A DNA stretch of 64,000 nucleotides from Quercus robur (GCF_932294415.1 NC_065545.1:42198327-42262326), one strand, 5' to 3'. Numbered from the stretch's first letter, positions 10,640 to 24,722 are shown. Notes: generated by a model not told the origin, from the sequence alone. Numbers and translations are program-made.

Positions 10640-13600
10640 CTATTGCTTGGGTGATGGAGCAATTGCAGTCTCAGTGCAAGAGCCTACAACACTAACATTG
10701 TCAGGGCAGCTTGTGGTGGTACTACTACTAAGAGCAGCATTAATTTGATGCACCGTGTTACACAAGTGGTTGTTGATGGCGGTCACGCTAGAGAGGTTGA
10801 GCTTTGCTGATGGGATTGTGCTTGCAACAACTTGGAGTACCACTGTGAGTAGACAGCCTGCAGGAGAAGAAGTAGTAGATGCATTCCCTTCTTCGGATGA
10901 TGGCATTGGGTTGCCATCACCAGAAGCGGTATTAGTGATGTCAGTGGTGGGCTCAAATGGAATTATGACGAACCCAATTGGTAGGAGCGGAATGCAGGAG
11001 GGGTCCTCGCTACTCATTGCGAGCTGGATGGAGTCCACGTCGACAGTCGTGTACACAACAAGGCTGCCGGACTGGTCAGTGCAGCTCTCTTGCAGCATTA
11101 GCTCTACATGCTGGGATGAGTTGCTGGCTACCTGCATGCATGCAGATAAAGATTCGCAGCTTAATACCTTAAATCATTTTCGGTATTACGGAGATGGGGC
11201 AAAAAGAAAAACAAAAATGAAAGCATGTAGTATGAATCAATAATGTGACATATATTTTGCAACAATAGTGAAATCCTTACACCTATAGGCACCTAATCGT
11301 TGAATTTCCATCTTGGAAAATTGGAATAGGGGAAGTTGATTGCAGCAGCATTGATGTAATTTGGTTGTATTTAGTTTAAAATGCAACGAATTTCCTAAAT
11401 TGATTTAGTTGGAGTTCCCTTGACTTACATTTTATGTGTTCTTAAAGCTTCAAGCACTATGGTAATGAGGTTTGATTCTCTCCTCTAGAGGAGAGAATCA
11501 AACCTCATTACCATAGTCAAATCCAAATGCAAACTGAAATAATTTTGTTGGAAATAGTTGAAGAAAAATAATCAGTTACCAAATATACTTTGGTGGCTAA
11601 ATTATGTCACATACAAATTAATAATGTTGATAAATAGGAGGATAATATAAAACAAGAAGCTTATGCACAGAATTCATTTTGACAGACATAATTAGTTTTA
11701 AAAAATATTGCTTTTTGTTTTTATTTTTTATTTTTTATCTTAGTTTGTTTGTAAATAATTTAATTTTTAGTTTATTTTTTGAGAATAAACTAGTTTTTAA
11801 CTTTTTGTTACATATTTAATATAAAATTTTCAAAAAAATTATATCTTTTGATAAACACTATGCAAATAAGTTACTAAAAATAAGCAAAATCTAAACAAAC
11901 TAATAATTTTGATATTTTAGATTATGAATCTAAATCAAATGTTTATTTAGAAAGGCATATTTTCACTATAACAGTATAATTATATAGGTATAAAGACACC
12001 ACATTAAAGCTTTTTTAGGGTTTTGCATTTTAATTTTCTCAAAACATTTTGCAATTCAATTTGACTATTTTACTTAGACTTGACTAGAGTTACTTATTTT
12101 GAGTTTTGAAGTTTTGGCCATTTGTCTAAACTTGAAATACAGCTCAAATGGAGTATGAGGGCTTGGGTTTAGGATAAGTTTGGTAGTACGGAAAATGAGA
12201 ATGAAAACCCAATAAAATCGAGAAAAAAAAAAAAAAAAAAAGGAGATAGAGGCATCTTGTGACTTGTTAGGGTTTGGGTTTGGGTTTTGGTTTTTCTGGT
12301 TTTTTTTTTTTTAATAACTTTTAATAGGTGAAAAAAAATAAATAAAGATGCTACCCATTAATACTTATTTAATTGGTTACCAATTTAACTCTTTACCTAT
12401 TTAACCCAAATCTTAGTAAAAATTCACTTAAAATAAGTCGGTCATGGGCGGATTAATGAGTTTTGGGTAAAACTTGCCACTTTCATTTGTAGCTTGTAAG
12501 CGTGATAGAACAATAATCATAGTTATAAGAAGAAAAAAAAAAATGCTTACATTGATGCGAAGAAGAGAAATGCAATTTCCTGGATGAGAGCCGTTTGCAA
12601 TGTGAGCCACCTCATGTAACGAATTCCCATTAGAGAGTACCTCAAGCTGCATAATACAGTGAATAATTCATCTTCCAGAACAAGCTAGTTTGAATTTATA
12701 TTGGTGTATAAAACAATAAAAGAGTTGCAGTTTGTAAGGCTTGTTGTTGTTGTAAAGATATAACCTGAGATCTACGGCGTTCATCTCTCAAGAGATCAAA
12801 GACATGGCCATGAGGGTATGGCAGCCAAGTAGTGGACACAGCACAGAGTATGAGACCACTTGGTTGGCCAGGCTCTGAGATTTTCCTTGTAGTAATTCTA
12901 ACAGTGTCATCAGGGGAATCTGATAAAGCCGTCCACATCAGACCACTGGAGCTGCTGATGTTAACGCAGAATGTTCTTATCATTCTTTGGGCCAATCTCA
13001 TCAAGTTCCTTCGTGCTTCTGGAGAGGGTAGAACTGCACGTAGATTGAACCATAAAATACGTTGAATTAGATAATCAAAAGTTAGAAGAGTGAATAAGAT
13101 TCTAAAATAATAGATCAAAAGTTAAAAGAATTATTATCAGACACATTGCACACATACGGAGACAAATAGAAAAAAAAAATTAACCTTTGTATAATCTTAT
13201 GGACAATGATACTAATGTGGAGATTTATGTAGATATTTTTGTATCAATTATGAATACTGATGTATAACCGTGGATATAAACAAGTGTAAAAATTATTTCT
13301 GCCTTGTAAGATCCTGTATGTAAGGATGAAAAATGCATGGTTCTAATGATTGAAATGACACATCCATTTTGTTTTTGTCAACTCATTCTATTCACCTGTA
13401 TGAACATATGTTCAAGTTGCATTGATTATTTGAATAAGTTGATTAAAAAAAGGACGCAATTGTGGAATATAATAACATTCACGTATGCAGGCGAATAAAA
13501 TGTCATACCTGCACACATAAATCATTGAAGCGGAAGCATTATTAGAAGAGTAAGACTATACGTGTGTTTAGCATAAGCTTATTTTAACTTTTTGCTGATT

Positions 13601-16003
13601 GCTTTTTGTTAAAGTGTGTTAAAATATAATTGTATTTTGAAATATAAAAAATGTGAGGTTTAAAAAATTTGTACATAAAAGCATAAAGCTAAAAATTAAC
13701 CAAATAAGTAAAAAACAAACAAACAATATATGACAAATTTTACTTCATTAATTAGTTTTACAAACTTTTTTTTAATATAGGTACATCAGCCTACAAACTT
13801 GTTACTAATTACTTAAAAAGTTATTCAAATATTTATTTATTATTGAATCAAATTTGTCATTTCAATTTATAAATCTTTTGTAGTAAAATTAGTAATTCTT
13901 TTTAGCATATTTCATTTAAAAAAACAGCATAAGCCATCTATTTTCAGTTTCTTTTTTTTCTTTTTTTTTGCATGCAAACCTACCGTATGCTTTTTTTGTA
14001 GTGTTTTTAAACTTTAACAAAATCACATTACTTAAGAAAAATTCATTATTGCAATAACATGTTATGATTGTCCTAATAAAAGTATTGAATAAAATTGTGA
14101 CGTTGATTCAATCACATCTTGTTATGTCAACAATTGTGAAATATGTTATTCCTAACATTACTTTGTTATATTTATATGATTATAACATACTTGCTTTCTT
14201 GATGCACCTGGAGAGAGAAAGAGAATGTAAGTGTAAACTCAAAAAGTAAAAACAGAAGGAAAGAGGAAAATAAATAAATAAATAAAGAACCTCCAAGGTC
14301 CGATATATTTCTTGCCATGAGGCTTGCAACTCTCTCGCACTGTCGCTGCAAGACAGCTAACCAGCGCTGTGCTCCAAATGCCATACCATTACAGACATAG
14401 TCACTAAATATCTGATGGACTGGTTTCTCCTCTACCTCTGCATGTTCTACCCATGTAACCTGCATAGAAAGCCTTCCGGTCTTAGATTTCATGACATATT
14501 GCTCTAAGTAGAACTAGGAAGGTGTAATATATGATATACCTACACAAGAAATTTAGTAGAAAATTTAGCAATGAGAAATTAGATTTTACATAATTATAAA
14601 GTTGAACACACCCTTGAGTAGCCATTTGGCATGTCTTGAATAAGACATCCAGAGGGCCATCTCTTGTATCTGGGAAAGGAAGGCTGAAGGTTGTCATGGA
14701 AGCTATCAATCGGAAAATCAACAATAGCCCATGTCCCCTCCTCGGCATTCTGCTGGCAATAACGAAGGAAATGAACCTCTCGAGTTGGTACCAATGGAGA
14801 AAGAACTTGCAATTCTGCATACATCTGCCCAAACAAGTAGCCAACATATAAATATCACCCTATGATGGAAACCATTAAGGCCTATGAAATTTTGTAGCCC
14901 TACATAAATTCAAAACATAAGGTACAATAACAAATGTAAAAGATAAAAGAAGTTCTAGAACTTTATAATGCATACCAATTGAAAAGAACCACTTGCTTGA
15001 CCAGAATCGCCTGGTGATATAACTTGAACAGTTTTTGCTCTGGAAACAATCGAAGGAAACAATTCCACCCACTTGTTCTGAAATTGAAGAGAAAACAAAT
15101 TCATTTTAAATGAGATTGAGATTAACTGGCATAATAAGTTAGAAGACTTCTAAATAAGAGTCCAAATTATGCATTCTAATATATACTTCTTTTTTTGATA
15201 TATTTTAAATGGGACATGGTAATTTCAATTTTAAACATCTTCATTGAAAATATTAAAAAGTATTAGGTGATCAAAAAGTTATTGACATTATAATTTGCTT
15301 CTTCAGAAGTTGTGAATATATCCATCTTTTGTTAAAAAAAAAAAAAAAAAAGAAAAAGAAAAGAAAGGGAACTTACAGCATCAAGGAAGGCATCGACCAA
15401 GTTGATGCTATTCATTATAACTACAGCACAATCACGGCTGGCTTCTGTCCTGAACTCACTGGAATTTTGCTTGAGGTTCATTGGCCATGGAAACATCCTT
15501 GCATGCTCTTCAAGATTAAGCACCTCTCTTCCATTTTCATTGTTTCGGATCCAAAGAGGCTCAGTTCCTTGACACATCTTCACAAGTTCATTTATGGACG
15601 AAGCAGCAAGCTCCAATGCAATTGACTTCTCCTCTTCCAACAACAGACCACCTTCAGGGAAGTGGGAAGTTTCTGGAGGCAACATAGGAACAGGAATCAT
15701 TTCTGTGCAAGAAGCCATGGGGTCTGGGAAATGCCTTGAATACATATTCATATCCAAATCCAATGACGGAGGCATAAGATGAGGAGCTGGTGACATTAAT
15801 TCGATTGGCCGGCCAGCATATCGTGAGGCGATACAACAAACACGTTCTAGCTGTAAAAAATTTCAATTAATCTTTAAATTCTACTTTAATCTTCAACTTA
15901 TTCATAGCACCAAACTTGCGTTTAGACAGCAAACAAGTGAAGTTAATCCTGTAAGTGAGTTTGGTATACTAAAAAGATTAATCAGCTTATTTTAATTAGT
16001 CTA

Positions 16004-16041
<38 letters not shown>

Positions 16042-17442
16042 GATTTAAGCAAAAATCATGATTCATTTCTGAACATTAAAGGACTGTAAATCTTTTATAG
16101 TGACCAAATTTTCGTGAACATGATGTTAGTTTCGAACACATTGCTGAATAAAATTTGGGTTCATAAAAATAAAATAAAAGAATAACCAAATTTTCTTGTG
16201 CATTTAGAGGTGCCTAACAAAACAACATACGTATACTATACCTCATCTCTCAGCCTGGCATTTTCAAGGTGAATTTGCTGTTCATCCAAGCCCATCCCCC
16301 CTCCTATCACACACGGACCTCCACAATTAGGGCAGACAACATTGCGTAACGCAGTTTGTAGCCGGTAATTCTCATTCCTTAGATTATCATTCTCTGCCTT
16401 AAGTATAGCGTTATCCGACCGATCTTGTTGTGCCTACCAATAAGTCATAAATCAAGAAAAAGTAAAGATTGAAATAAAAGCCATTTTGATAGATACCCTT
16501 TTTGCACAATAATGTTGTTATCTTATCCCTTGCAAAGTGCAAACACTAATGACTGAACCTTGAGGTAGAGAATGAGCTAAGTTCCCCTACAAAGGCTACA
16601 ATAAAGTCTAAACTTTGAATGGCATAGCATTTATTCTTTTGCATTTTTTGGGAAGCACATATGCAGGTAGATATTAATGGTGTACATTAATGGGAAACAG
16701 ATTGTACAAAAAAACTAGAAGCAAAAAAGTGTGCTAGAGTAAATGAGATTCTTCTTTTAGCCGTTTAGGGCTTCAAATGTAGCATGATACGGATAATGGA
16801 ACGCGTTTTCCTTGAGAAGCGTGAGTGTGAGGCTGAAGTAAATTCATTAAGGATTCGTACATGTTAGGGTTTCCATTGAAAATGAAAGCTTAAATTTGAG
16901 ATTTTGAGGACTGCTACAATTAATACCTTCATCTGGGTTCGTCGGTTTTGGAACCAAAACTTGACCTGGCGTGGTTTGAGGCCAAGTTCTTGGCTCAGTT
17001 TTTGCCTTTGCTTGTCATCTGGGTGTGGACATTCCTTAAACAAACTGTCCAATAAACATGAATATTGTGAGAAGGTTATGAATGAAAATTATACCACTTT
17101 TCTATAGGAAATATTTTGTGCTAATGGCTTCTTTTTTTTCTTTTTTTTTTTTAAATTCAATACTTAATAAAGAGAGAGATTTGGAGTCAAAGCATCTCAG
17201 TTAGAATACAGAGAGGTCAATATTGTACGTACGCTTCCATTTCTTGGATCTGGCGAGCGGTGTGCCTGTGATAGCGTTTCTTTTTGGGAGGTTGTTCACT
17301 CTCTTGCTCAGTCGCTGACTTTTCTTCAACTTGTTCACTCCCAGACCCACTCTCCATCTCATCCTTTCCTCTAAGGAACCCATTTTCTTCTTTCTGAAAC
17401 AAAATTTGCACCAAACTCATATAAGAGAAATGCAAAGAAGAT

Positions 17443-17493
<51 letters not shown>

Positions 17494-17657
17494 GTTAAGA
17501 TGAGAAAACTTACAGCAATCATGGAAGGGAAAGGCTGGAAAGGCATGCTAGACATGAAGTTGTAGTTAGAGTTTTGGATCGGTGGCGACGAAAAGAGGGT
17601 TTCTGAGGAAACTACGTTCCCTCCCATGGTTGGCATTACTTGACAATCCCCATACAT
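10640..17657 (-). CDS. HDG5: HD-ZIP class IV homeodomain-START transcription factor, HDG5/ROC3 type
   Basis: Predicted DNA-binding regulator of epidermal (L1-layer) gene expression. Eleven coding exons, all with GT-AG borders and keeping one open frame: 17657-17514, 17393-17233, 17044-16927, 16433-16242, 15850-15377, 15077-14976, 14824-14612, 14459-14291, 13033-12765, 12646-12551 and 11131-10640. The product is 809 residues; Arabidopsis HDG5 is about 826. In order it shows an N-terminus MYGDCQVM, an acidic linker, a homeodomain (about 85-141, with KKKRYHRHT and VKFWFQNRR), a zipper-loop-zipper with CPNCGG (about 175-180), a START domain (about 277-515) and the C-terminal HD-SAD region ([23 protein letters not shown]). 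The N-terminus MYGDCQV and the linker point to the HDG5/ROC3 subclade, not to GL2, ANL2 or PDF2. The gene looks intact. Exon borders were read by eye. Confidence 0.93.
11456..11517. repeat. 62-bp perfect palindrome in the last intron of the HDG5-like gene
   Basis: Two 31-base arms are exact reverse complements and meet with no spacer at CTCT|AGAG (between 11486 and 11487). It lies in the intron between exons 10 and 11, so it would be transcribed as a perfect hairpin. The flanking bases (11455 and 11518) do not pair, so the limit is sharp. Confidence 0.95.
17450..17487. repeat. (AC)n(AT)n compound microsatellite
   Basis: ACACAC followed by ATATAT, inside intron 1 of the HDG5-like gene. Confidence 0.85.
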
Positions 17658-18369
17658 TGTCGCTCACTTCTCAAATATTTTATATACTAGTACTTAGAAG
17701 GTACTATAAAATATTTGTCACAAACCTTTTTGGCTAGTCTTTTTACTACTCCAAAGCCGACCTATTTTGTCACCAAAAAATAAAAAATAAACACCGAAAA
17801 ATTTTCAAGATCAGAATTTTGGTGGAAATTACACCAGAAATTCGAGACACAAGATATTACACAAAGTGCTAAAAATAAATTAACCCTAAGCAAATATTAG
17901 CATGCAGTTTATGAACAGGAAAACCCCTAGTAAAACAAGACCAAAACCTAGTGAAAAGGGCTCTAGATTTTGAAAGATAAAGCTTCAAAATTTGTGAATA
18001 GAAGAACAAAAAGATAGAAGCAGTGCTCGTAGGTCAAAAGAAAATGTATCAACACAAAATAAAAATCAGGGAAATTTTGTTTTGAGTTCCAAAACCGCCT
18101 TGAAATATTAAAAAATATCAAAAAAAAAAAAAGAAATGAAACTTGAGAAAATTAGAGAAGAAGAAGAAGAAAAAGGTTAAGAGTGAATACCACAACCACA
18201 ACCACACCCACCAGTGTCGGTGGTTTTTGGAGCACAAGAAACTTTGTAGAGAAAGAAAGAAAGAAAGAAAGAAAAACCCTGTAATAATAATAATGAATTT
18301 AACCTCTTGATCTTTCTCTTCTTTCTCTTTCAGACAGCCCAACCCAGCCAAGCAGTACACACATAACAC

Positions 18370-18393
18370 TCTCTCTCTCTCTCTCTCTCTCTA
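18370..18393. repeat. (CT)n / (GA)n tract in the HDG5-like 5' region
   Basis: Uninterrupted CT repeat, of a kind common near plant transcription starts. Confidence 0.75.
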
Positions 18394-18430
18394 GAATTGC
18401 ACACAAAATTTATTGTTTTACTGTGCGTGG

Positions 18431-18438
18431 TAAATGCA
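18431..18438 (+). promoter_or_regulatory. L1-box TAAATGCA
   Basis: Exact match to the TAAATG(C/T)A element that HD-ZIP IV proteins bind in epidermis-specific promoters. It lies about 775 bp upstream of the ATG of an HD-ZIP IV gene, just beyond the CT tract. Self- or cross-regulation by this family is the natural reading. An 8-mer can occur by chance. Confidence 0.5.
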
Positions 18439-21036
18439 AATTGACAAAAAACCGACCAAACGCCTCTTACTCACTTTAGGTTTAGGCTGTTTTCTCTAAC
18501 ACGTGCCCGTTTCTCTATGGAAATAAGCGTTTCTTTTTTAGCCCACACCCAAAGTCAAACATTTACTTCACCATGTTCACGCTCTTCATCTATCCGTCAA
18601 CTACACGCTGTTCTTTAACTCGTTAGTGCGCTCCACTCGCTGTTGCTTTCTGTGTATGTGTGTTTAAACATAGACGGTAAGATCATCGGGAGCGAGGTTT
18701 ACGGTAATTTTGATTCTCCCCTCATTCATTCATAATCATAGCATAGGAAAGGAGAGAAATTCAGAACTAGAAAAGGGTCTCATTTATAAAGAAATCTTGG
18801 CCGTCCCTTTATGGCTTATGGGTCCCATGTCAAATCTATATTTTTTTTTTTGTCTAATTTTCATCATATTTTTTTCAAATTTATTAAGTTGACAAGATCT
18901 ATCATCTATCTTTCTTTTCAAACCCTTTTGTAGGGTATTCTAGTTATATAATATATTATAAGTCTGTTTAAAAAATTCTATATATTAATTTTGTGTTCAT
19001 GTGTTTTAATAAATATTACTGTTTAAAAAAAAAAAAAAAAACTTTCTTTCTTCCCAAACCCAAAAAAAAAAAACACTAATTGATAATATTTTATGGGTCC
19101 GGTTAACGTGTGCTTTTAGGACACAAATTAATTATCCATTTTTAAGAAACCTTTTATTGAAAATTGAAAAAATTGCCAAAAAAATTAATCACTTTCTCAT
19201 AAAAAATTTTCTAAAATAGTTTATTAATATATGCCACATAAAAGTATACACTAATAAAATCCATATTTTATTAGTTTTTATTTTTGATAATTTTAGCGGA
19301 AATGAGAAAATTGAGCCTTGGATGTTATGAATGTATTAAAGATTGTCAATCAACTCACCTAGGAAGTTCTTTGCAATCTTTTACTAGTTCTGAGTTTGAA
19401 CTCAACATTAACATCTTTTTTTTTTTTTTTTAACCTATTAGTAATAGCTTATTATTTCTGGACTATCTTGAAATTTTTGTGTCTCTAATATGGTTGTATG
19501 TCACAATTCACATTTATATACTATGTGGTCATTTTAATGGGGTTAGACTCCTGTAGTTAGAGTAAAACGAAGGGTGTGAATTCCCCTTGGGATACTTCTT
19601 AAAAACCAAAACACAAAGGACCACCTTTTTAATTGATTGAAATTGTACGGGCCGGATTTGGAGCAAGACTTTATTGTCTGGAAATTTATATGGGAAAGGA
19701 AAGTGGAAGTTGTTGAGCAAGATTTTAGGTTATGTTTGGTTCTTAATATATCAATTTTATTATGTTTGTCAAATTTCTTTATGACCTTAGGATTAGTTGT
19801 GAACGCACGCGTGATATGTGATCTTAGATATGACATGTCACATGTAAGATCCATTCATTATTAGCAAAAATGTAGAATATTTGTGAGGGAGAGCAGCGTG
19901 TGATTGTGTAATATAATTTGGGTTGCTTGTGAGATTTATAGGTAATGGCTGAATAATTGTGAGAAAGCATGTTCAAAGTCAAAAATTATTCGCTACACCC
20001 AGTATATGCGCTGAATAACTTCACCTAAAAGACTAAAAGCAACTTTTGCTCCCAAAAAAAAAAAAAAAATAATAAAAGAAAAAGATTATATTAGGACTCA
20101 CCACAACTTAAATTTAACAATGGTGTGGTGAATATATCTTGCGATTTTGTTATGCACTTAGCTCTATCTAATTCTTCCTATAAATAAATTCTATATTCTA
20201 GTTTACCTAGACTTGATCAGGGATTTCATTAGTACATATCTTTTTATTTTTATAATTTTATAGTTATAAAACTTTTGGCTATCACATATTAGTATCACAT
20301 ATAATGTATATTTTATGCAAATTTGAAACTTAATAATTTAACAAAGAGTTTTGTAACTCAACTAGTACATCCAGATGTTTCTAATGAAGTTATTTAGGGT
20401 TCAAATTAGTGAATAATAATTTTGTAACATAGTGATACTCCTTTTCTTTTATGATATTTTGATAGTTGAAGAAATGAAATTTGAATCCTAGATATTTTCC
20501 AATTTATGTCTTTTGGCAATTCTTTTCTAATTTAGGCGGATGGCTTTAGGATTCAACCCATGTAGGCTCAAATTTTGTAACCATACTTGTAAATGGAGAG
20601 ATAAAAAAGGGGGTAAAAAGGAAAAAAAATTCTCTTTCTTTTCTAGTGTGAGTAAATTATTTCACTATATTGTGCTATTACTTTATTGATTCATTATCAT
20701 TTTCTTCTCCAAACATGTATTATTTGGATTGAAAGTTAAGTAAAAAAAATTTAAAATGGATCTTGCTCTCTTTATCTCTCTTTCTTTTTTTTTTTTACTT
20801 TCTTTTATAGCCAAGCAATGAAAATAAAACTACCGTTTTGGCTCAAAAAAAAACAATGAAAATAAAACAATTTTATTTTCTTCAATTTATTATGTTGTAA
20901 ATTGTGAATTCATAAAAAGTGCATTTTTTTTTCTTTTTAAGATAGGTAGAAATAATGGGGAGATGAGAGGTGGGGTTTGAAACTTTGACATAGGACACTG
21001 AAAATGATGTCGGTACCACTAAGCTATATATTACTC

Positions 21037-21069
<33 letters not shown>

Positions 21070-22432
21070 TTACACTCTAATTGACTAATTCACGACTTTA
21101 ATAAAATATTTTTTTAATAAAAAAATCAATAAGAAAATTGTCATATATATTCTCACCGAATAAGCACTCCTGTTATATAAATACATCAAGGATCAAACAT
21201 AGACATGGGCGCTCCAACCTCATTCTAAGATTTTTGGGTCGGACTCGGATTGATTTTATAATAGACCCTTACCTAAGAGAAGGTTCTCTAGACAAGGTGA
21301 GAGTGTGAACAATTCCATCTTTCTGCTAATTTTGTTTGATTATAGTAAATCATTGTCAATCTAATTATTCATTCTTAGAAGAAAGAAACTAACTCCAAAG
21401 AGAGGTTACTGGTTCAAATCCTTTCCTCCATCTCCCTCTCTCTCCTACGGCTAAGTTCATTAATAAATAAAATAAATAAAATGAAGAAGTAGAAATTGTT
21501 GTATTTGTCAAAAGCCTATAACTCAACTAATACTTTCGAATATTTTCAACAAAGATGTATATGATTCAAATCTCACCTCTTCCAATATTGTAACTATCTT
21601 GATTTATAAATAAATAAATAAATTGTTGTAATTGATTTTAATGTGTAAATGACTATATAACAAATAAGAAAAAAAGCTAAATCTACTTTAAAAGACAGCA
21701 CATTTCGTTGAGATTTGTCTTTATGGTTCGGCAGTTGGTAATTTGAATTTTTCTTCTTCTTTTTTCCTCTCTTGAAAATTAAAATTAAACTCATCCATAT
21801 ATAAGAAATAAGGACAATGTCAAAGATGTTATCAATTTTGAAACAAAATAATTACAAAAGTGACGTGACAACTTATGTGATGATGCCGTGTTAACATAAT
21901 AAATAAATTTTTAATTTTTTTGTGTGTTTAAATTGAGACATCAATTTGTAAAATATAGCTTTCTCAAAAAAAAAAAATTGTAAAATATATAATAATATTT
22001 TGTTGCTCATGACATTCCTACAAACCTAAATAAATAAAAATAAGAATTTATTATATTTGACGTGTCCTTGAGAGTGAGAGTGAGAGTGAGAAATAAATAA
22101 GGAATTGATGAAGACATAAATTCCGTTTAGTAGTAGAAGAAGTGATAAAGATCAGCTTCTACTTATTAGCTATTACTATCACATCCCAATACGTGAAGGA
22201 ATATAATCTCATACTGTCCTACTCTATGGGTTGTTGGTGAAGTTGAGATATGCTTAAGAGTTAAGAATCTTAAAATCATCATAAATTGTAGTAAAATTCA
22301 AACTGTACAATGTTTTGGCTTCATGCTTTTACTTAAGTTATTTAAAAGTGCAACAGCTTTAATGTGACCCTGCCACAATATCATACTATCAATGTGGCAC
22401 AAAATTACTAGAACTTTAATAGAGTGTATATA

Positions 22433-22833
22433 TTGGCGGAGCCTCACACAACGGTGGCCCCCCAAAATTAAAAAAAAAATTATTTTATAGTATATAGGTA
22501 TATTATTTACATTTAAAAAATATAGCTTGTAAAAATTGAAGTTGGCCCTCCAAATTTTGAGTCATTTCAATGGTGCTCTTTCAAAAAAAGTGAAATTATA
22601 TTTAAAAATCATATAATTAATTTAAGAGGTTTAACAATAAATTATGTAGAAAATGATAAATTTTTGTACATATCTAATATAAGAAATACACGAATTTTAT
22701 ATACTTATTAAAATTTAGAAGATGATAAATTCTCTAAGTAAATTGATTTTTATATGTGTGTGTGGAGGTTTATCTTAACTAATATATTAGTATTATAACT
22801 TGGCCCCCTCAAACTAAAATTATAGGCTCCATC

Positions 22834-22838
<5 letters not shown>
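22433..22838. mobile_element. Possible decayed element with GGCGGAGCC / GGCTCC ends
   Basis: The left end reads TTGGCGGAGCC with GGTGGCCCCCC; the right end reads GGCCCCCTC ... TAGGCTCCATCCCT. The inverted relation is partial and no target duplication was seen, so this is only a suggestion of a short non-autonomous DNA element. An (AT)n tract follows directly. Confidence 0.3.

Positions 22839-22877
<39 letters not shown>
22839..22877. repeat. (AT)n microsatellite
   Basis: About 19 AT units with no interruption. Confidence 0.9.
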
Positions 22878-22880
<3 letters not shown>

Positions 22881-23688
22881 GGCTTTTTTTTTTCCCCCAT
22901 AACTATCAGTAAGGCACAAAATGACTATAATTTTTTATTATTTTATTATTATATAGATAAGTTTAATAGTATCGATTAACTGTAATTTGCCTTTTTTTTC
23001 TTTTTTTTCCTTACAATAAGTGGAGTACGAAAATTCAAACATAAGTTCCTCAAATGAGAAGAATCGGATGATGCTTCCGAAATCACAAGAATCACATACT
23101 TTTAATAGTTATAATTCACTTTCATGCATGTTTCGAAAAATTGATTTAGAATCCTTTAGCAAGCATAGAATATATACTACTTTAGAAAAATCCTTTCAAA
23201 CCCAAGCAGAATGGCACACAAAATTAACATATCTATTATATATTATAAAAGTTGGATCCTAAAACTAGTAGATGTACACTATAATGACATGTATTTTTTT
23301 TTTCAAATCATACTACAATGATATATGACAACTTCCTACATTTTGTTGGTATTATATGGACAAACAGTGTTATATGTCAAAAAATTATTTGTACAAGCCA
23401 TTATGTTTGCTCTCTCTCTCTACATATATATATATATATATATATATAAAAGTTGGATCCCAAAACTGGTGAATATACATTACAAAAGTCGGATTCCATA
23501 ACTGACTTAGATGCCTCATATTTTGAGGAAAAGTAGTTGGATGTAAGGAGCATACATGAGACATAAGTGTCTCTTTCCTTATAATTGGTTTCCAATGTTG
23601 TTGTTAGTTGCTCATGGTCTATTGTTTACTTTGACTTAAAAGGGTAGTGAGTGAATGCCTTGTTAGCCCCTCTCTCTCTCTCTCTCTT

Positions 23689-23723
<35 letters not shown>

Positions 23724-24428
23724 TATATGTATTTCTCTTGGTCTTATGTTTTAGTCTAGAATTTGTACCAATGTTGTCAATATTGTACCATATTAGTTGA
23801 TATGACTGGTATACTTAAAATATTGATCGACCAACTTGTAAAAAGAAAAAGAAAAAAAAAACTTCCATGAAATAAACCACTTCAAATACTATTCAATGTC
23901 AAACTTTTTGGGTTGAAATTGATCCCGGTTCAATTAACCAATTACCTCAGTTGATCAATTAAGTCCAATTATGTAATGGTCTAGTCCAATTAATCAAGAC
24001 ACAACCACATCACTAAACTAGAGTTCATGCAGCGAAATAATAAATTTGAACACAGGCAATATGGTCATGATGTGGAAAACCTTGACGTAAAAGAACCCCT
24101 TATGGGCGGTTTAAAGGCAGCCACAAAACTTGAAGAATACACTATAAAGATTTAAGTTACAAGTACAGGAAATATACCCTAAATTGCCTATCTATAGAAA
24201 TACTTACTAAACTATCCTAGTGCAGCTCCAACCCAGTTGGAATACTAGTAATGTTTGGTGCATGGATATTCAATCTGTGACTCACTTCACACAATCACAC
24301 TACACAATCACACTATGATTGTTGAAGGTAGTAAGGGTAGCAATCTTGACTGGGACATTTAGTAGCTCTAGAAAAACTCAGCTTGGCGCAAAACTCAAGG
24401 CATACAACATCGCAACCTATTGGATCCG

Positions 24429-24722
24429 TTTGGATTAAGCTTATTTTTACTAAAACTGAAAACTGAAACTGAAAACACTGTAGCAAAATAATTTTTAAAT
24501 GTGTGAATAGTACCGTGGGATCCATTTTTAATATTTTTTTTTCTGAATAAAGTGGCTATGAGTCCCATGAATAGTGTGAAAACAGTACCAGAATAGTGTG
24601 TGAACAGTGACATTTATCTCATGAACAGTAAATTTTGTCTCCCCCTAAAACGCGAGAAAAAAAAAAAAAAAAAAAGAGAAAAACGCAACATAGGATTCAG
24701 TGAAAACATTGAATCCAAACGA
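24429..24722. mobile_element. MITE, CCGTTTGGATT-end family
   Basis: Starts CCGTTTGGATTAAGC and ends TTGAATCCAAACGAC, forming inverted ends. The interior has several AACAGT and CATGAATAGTG words and an A-run followed by AACGCAA near the right end. The same layout recurs at 58.76-58.97 kb and, more decayed, at 25.9 kb. The element is non-coding. No clean target duplication was seen. Confidence 0.55.

Larger units (their letters stand above)
17658..18480 (-). promoter_or_regulatory. 5' leader and proximal promoter of the HDG5-like gene
   Basis: Upstream region read on the minus strand. It contains a (CT)n/(GA)n run at 18370-18393, GAAA and GAAG microsatellites at 18160-18270, and a possible leader donor (CAAGAG|GTTAAA) near 18300. 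The transcription start and any leader intron cannot be fixed from sequence alone. Confidence 0.4.

Noticed and set aside
10755-11243. A 162-codon plus-strand reading frame
   Set aside because: It lies antisense to the last HDG5 exon, whose minus-strand product is clearly conserved. This is a shadow frame.
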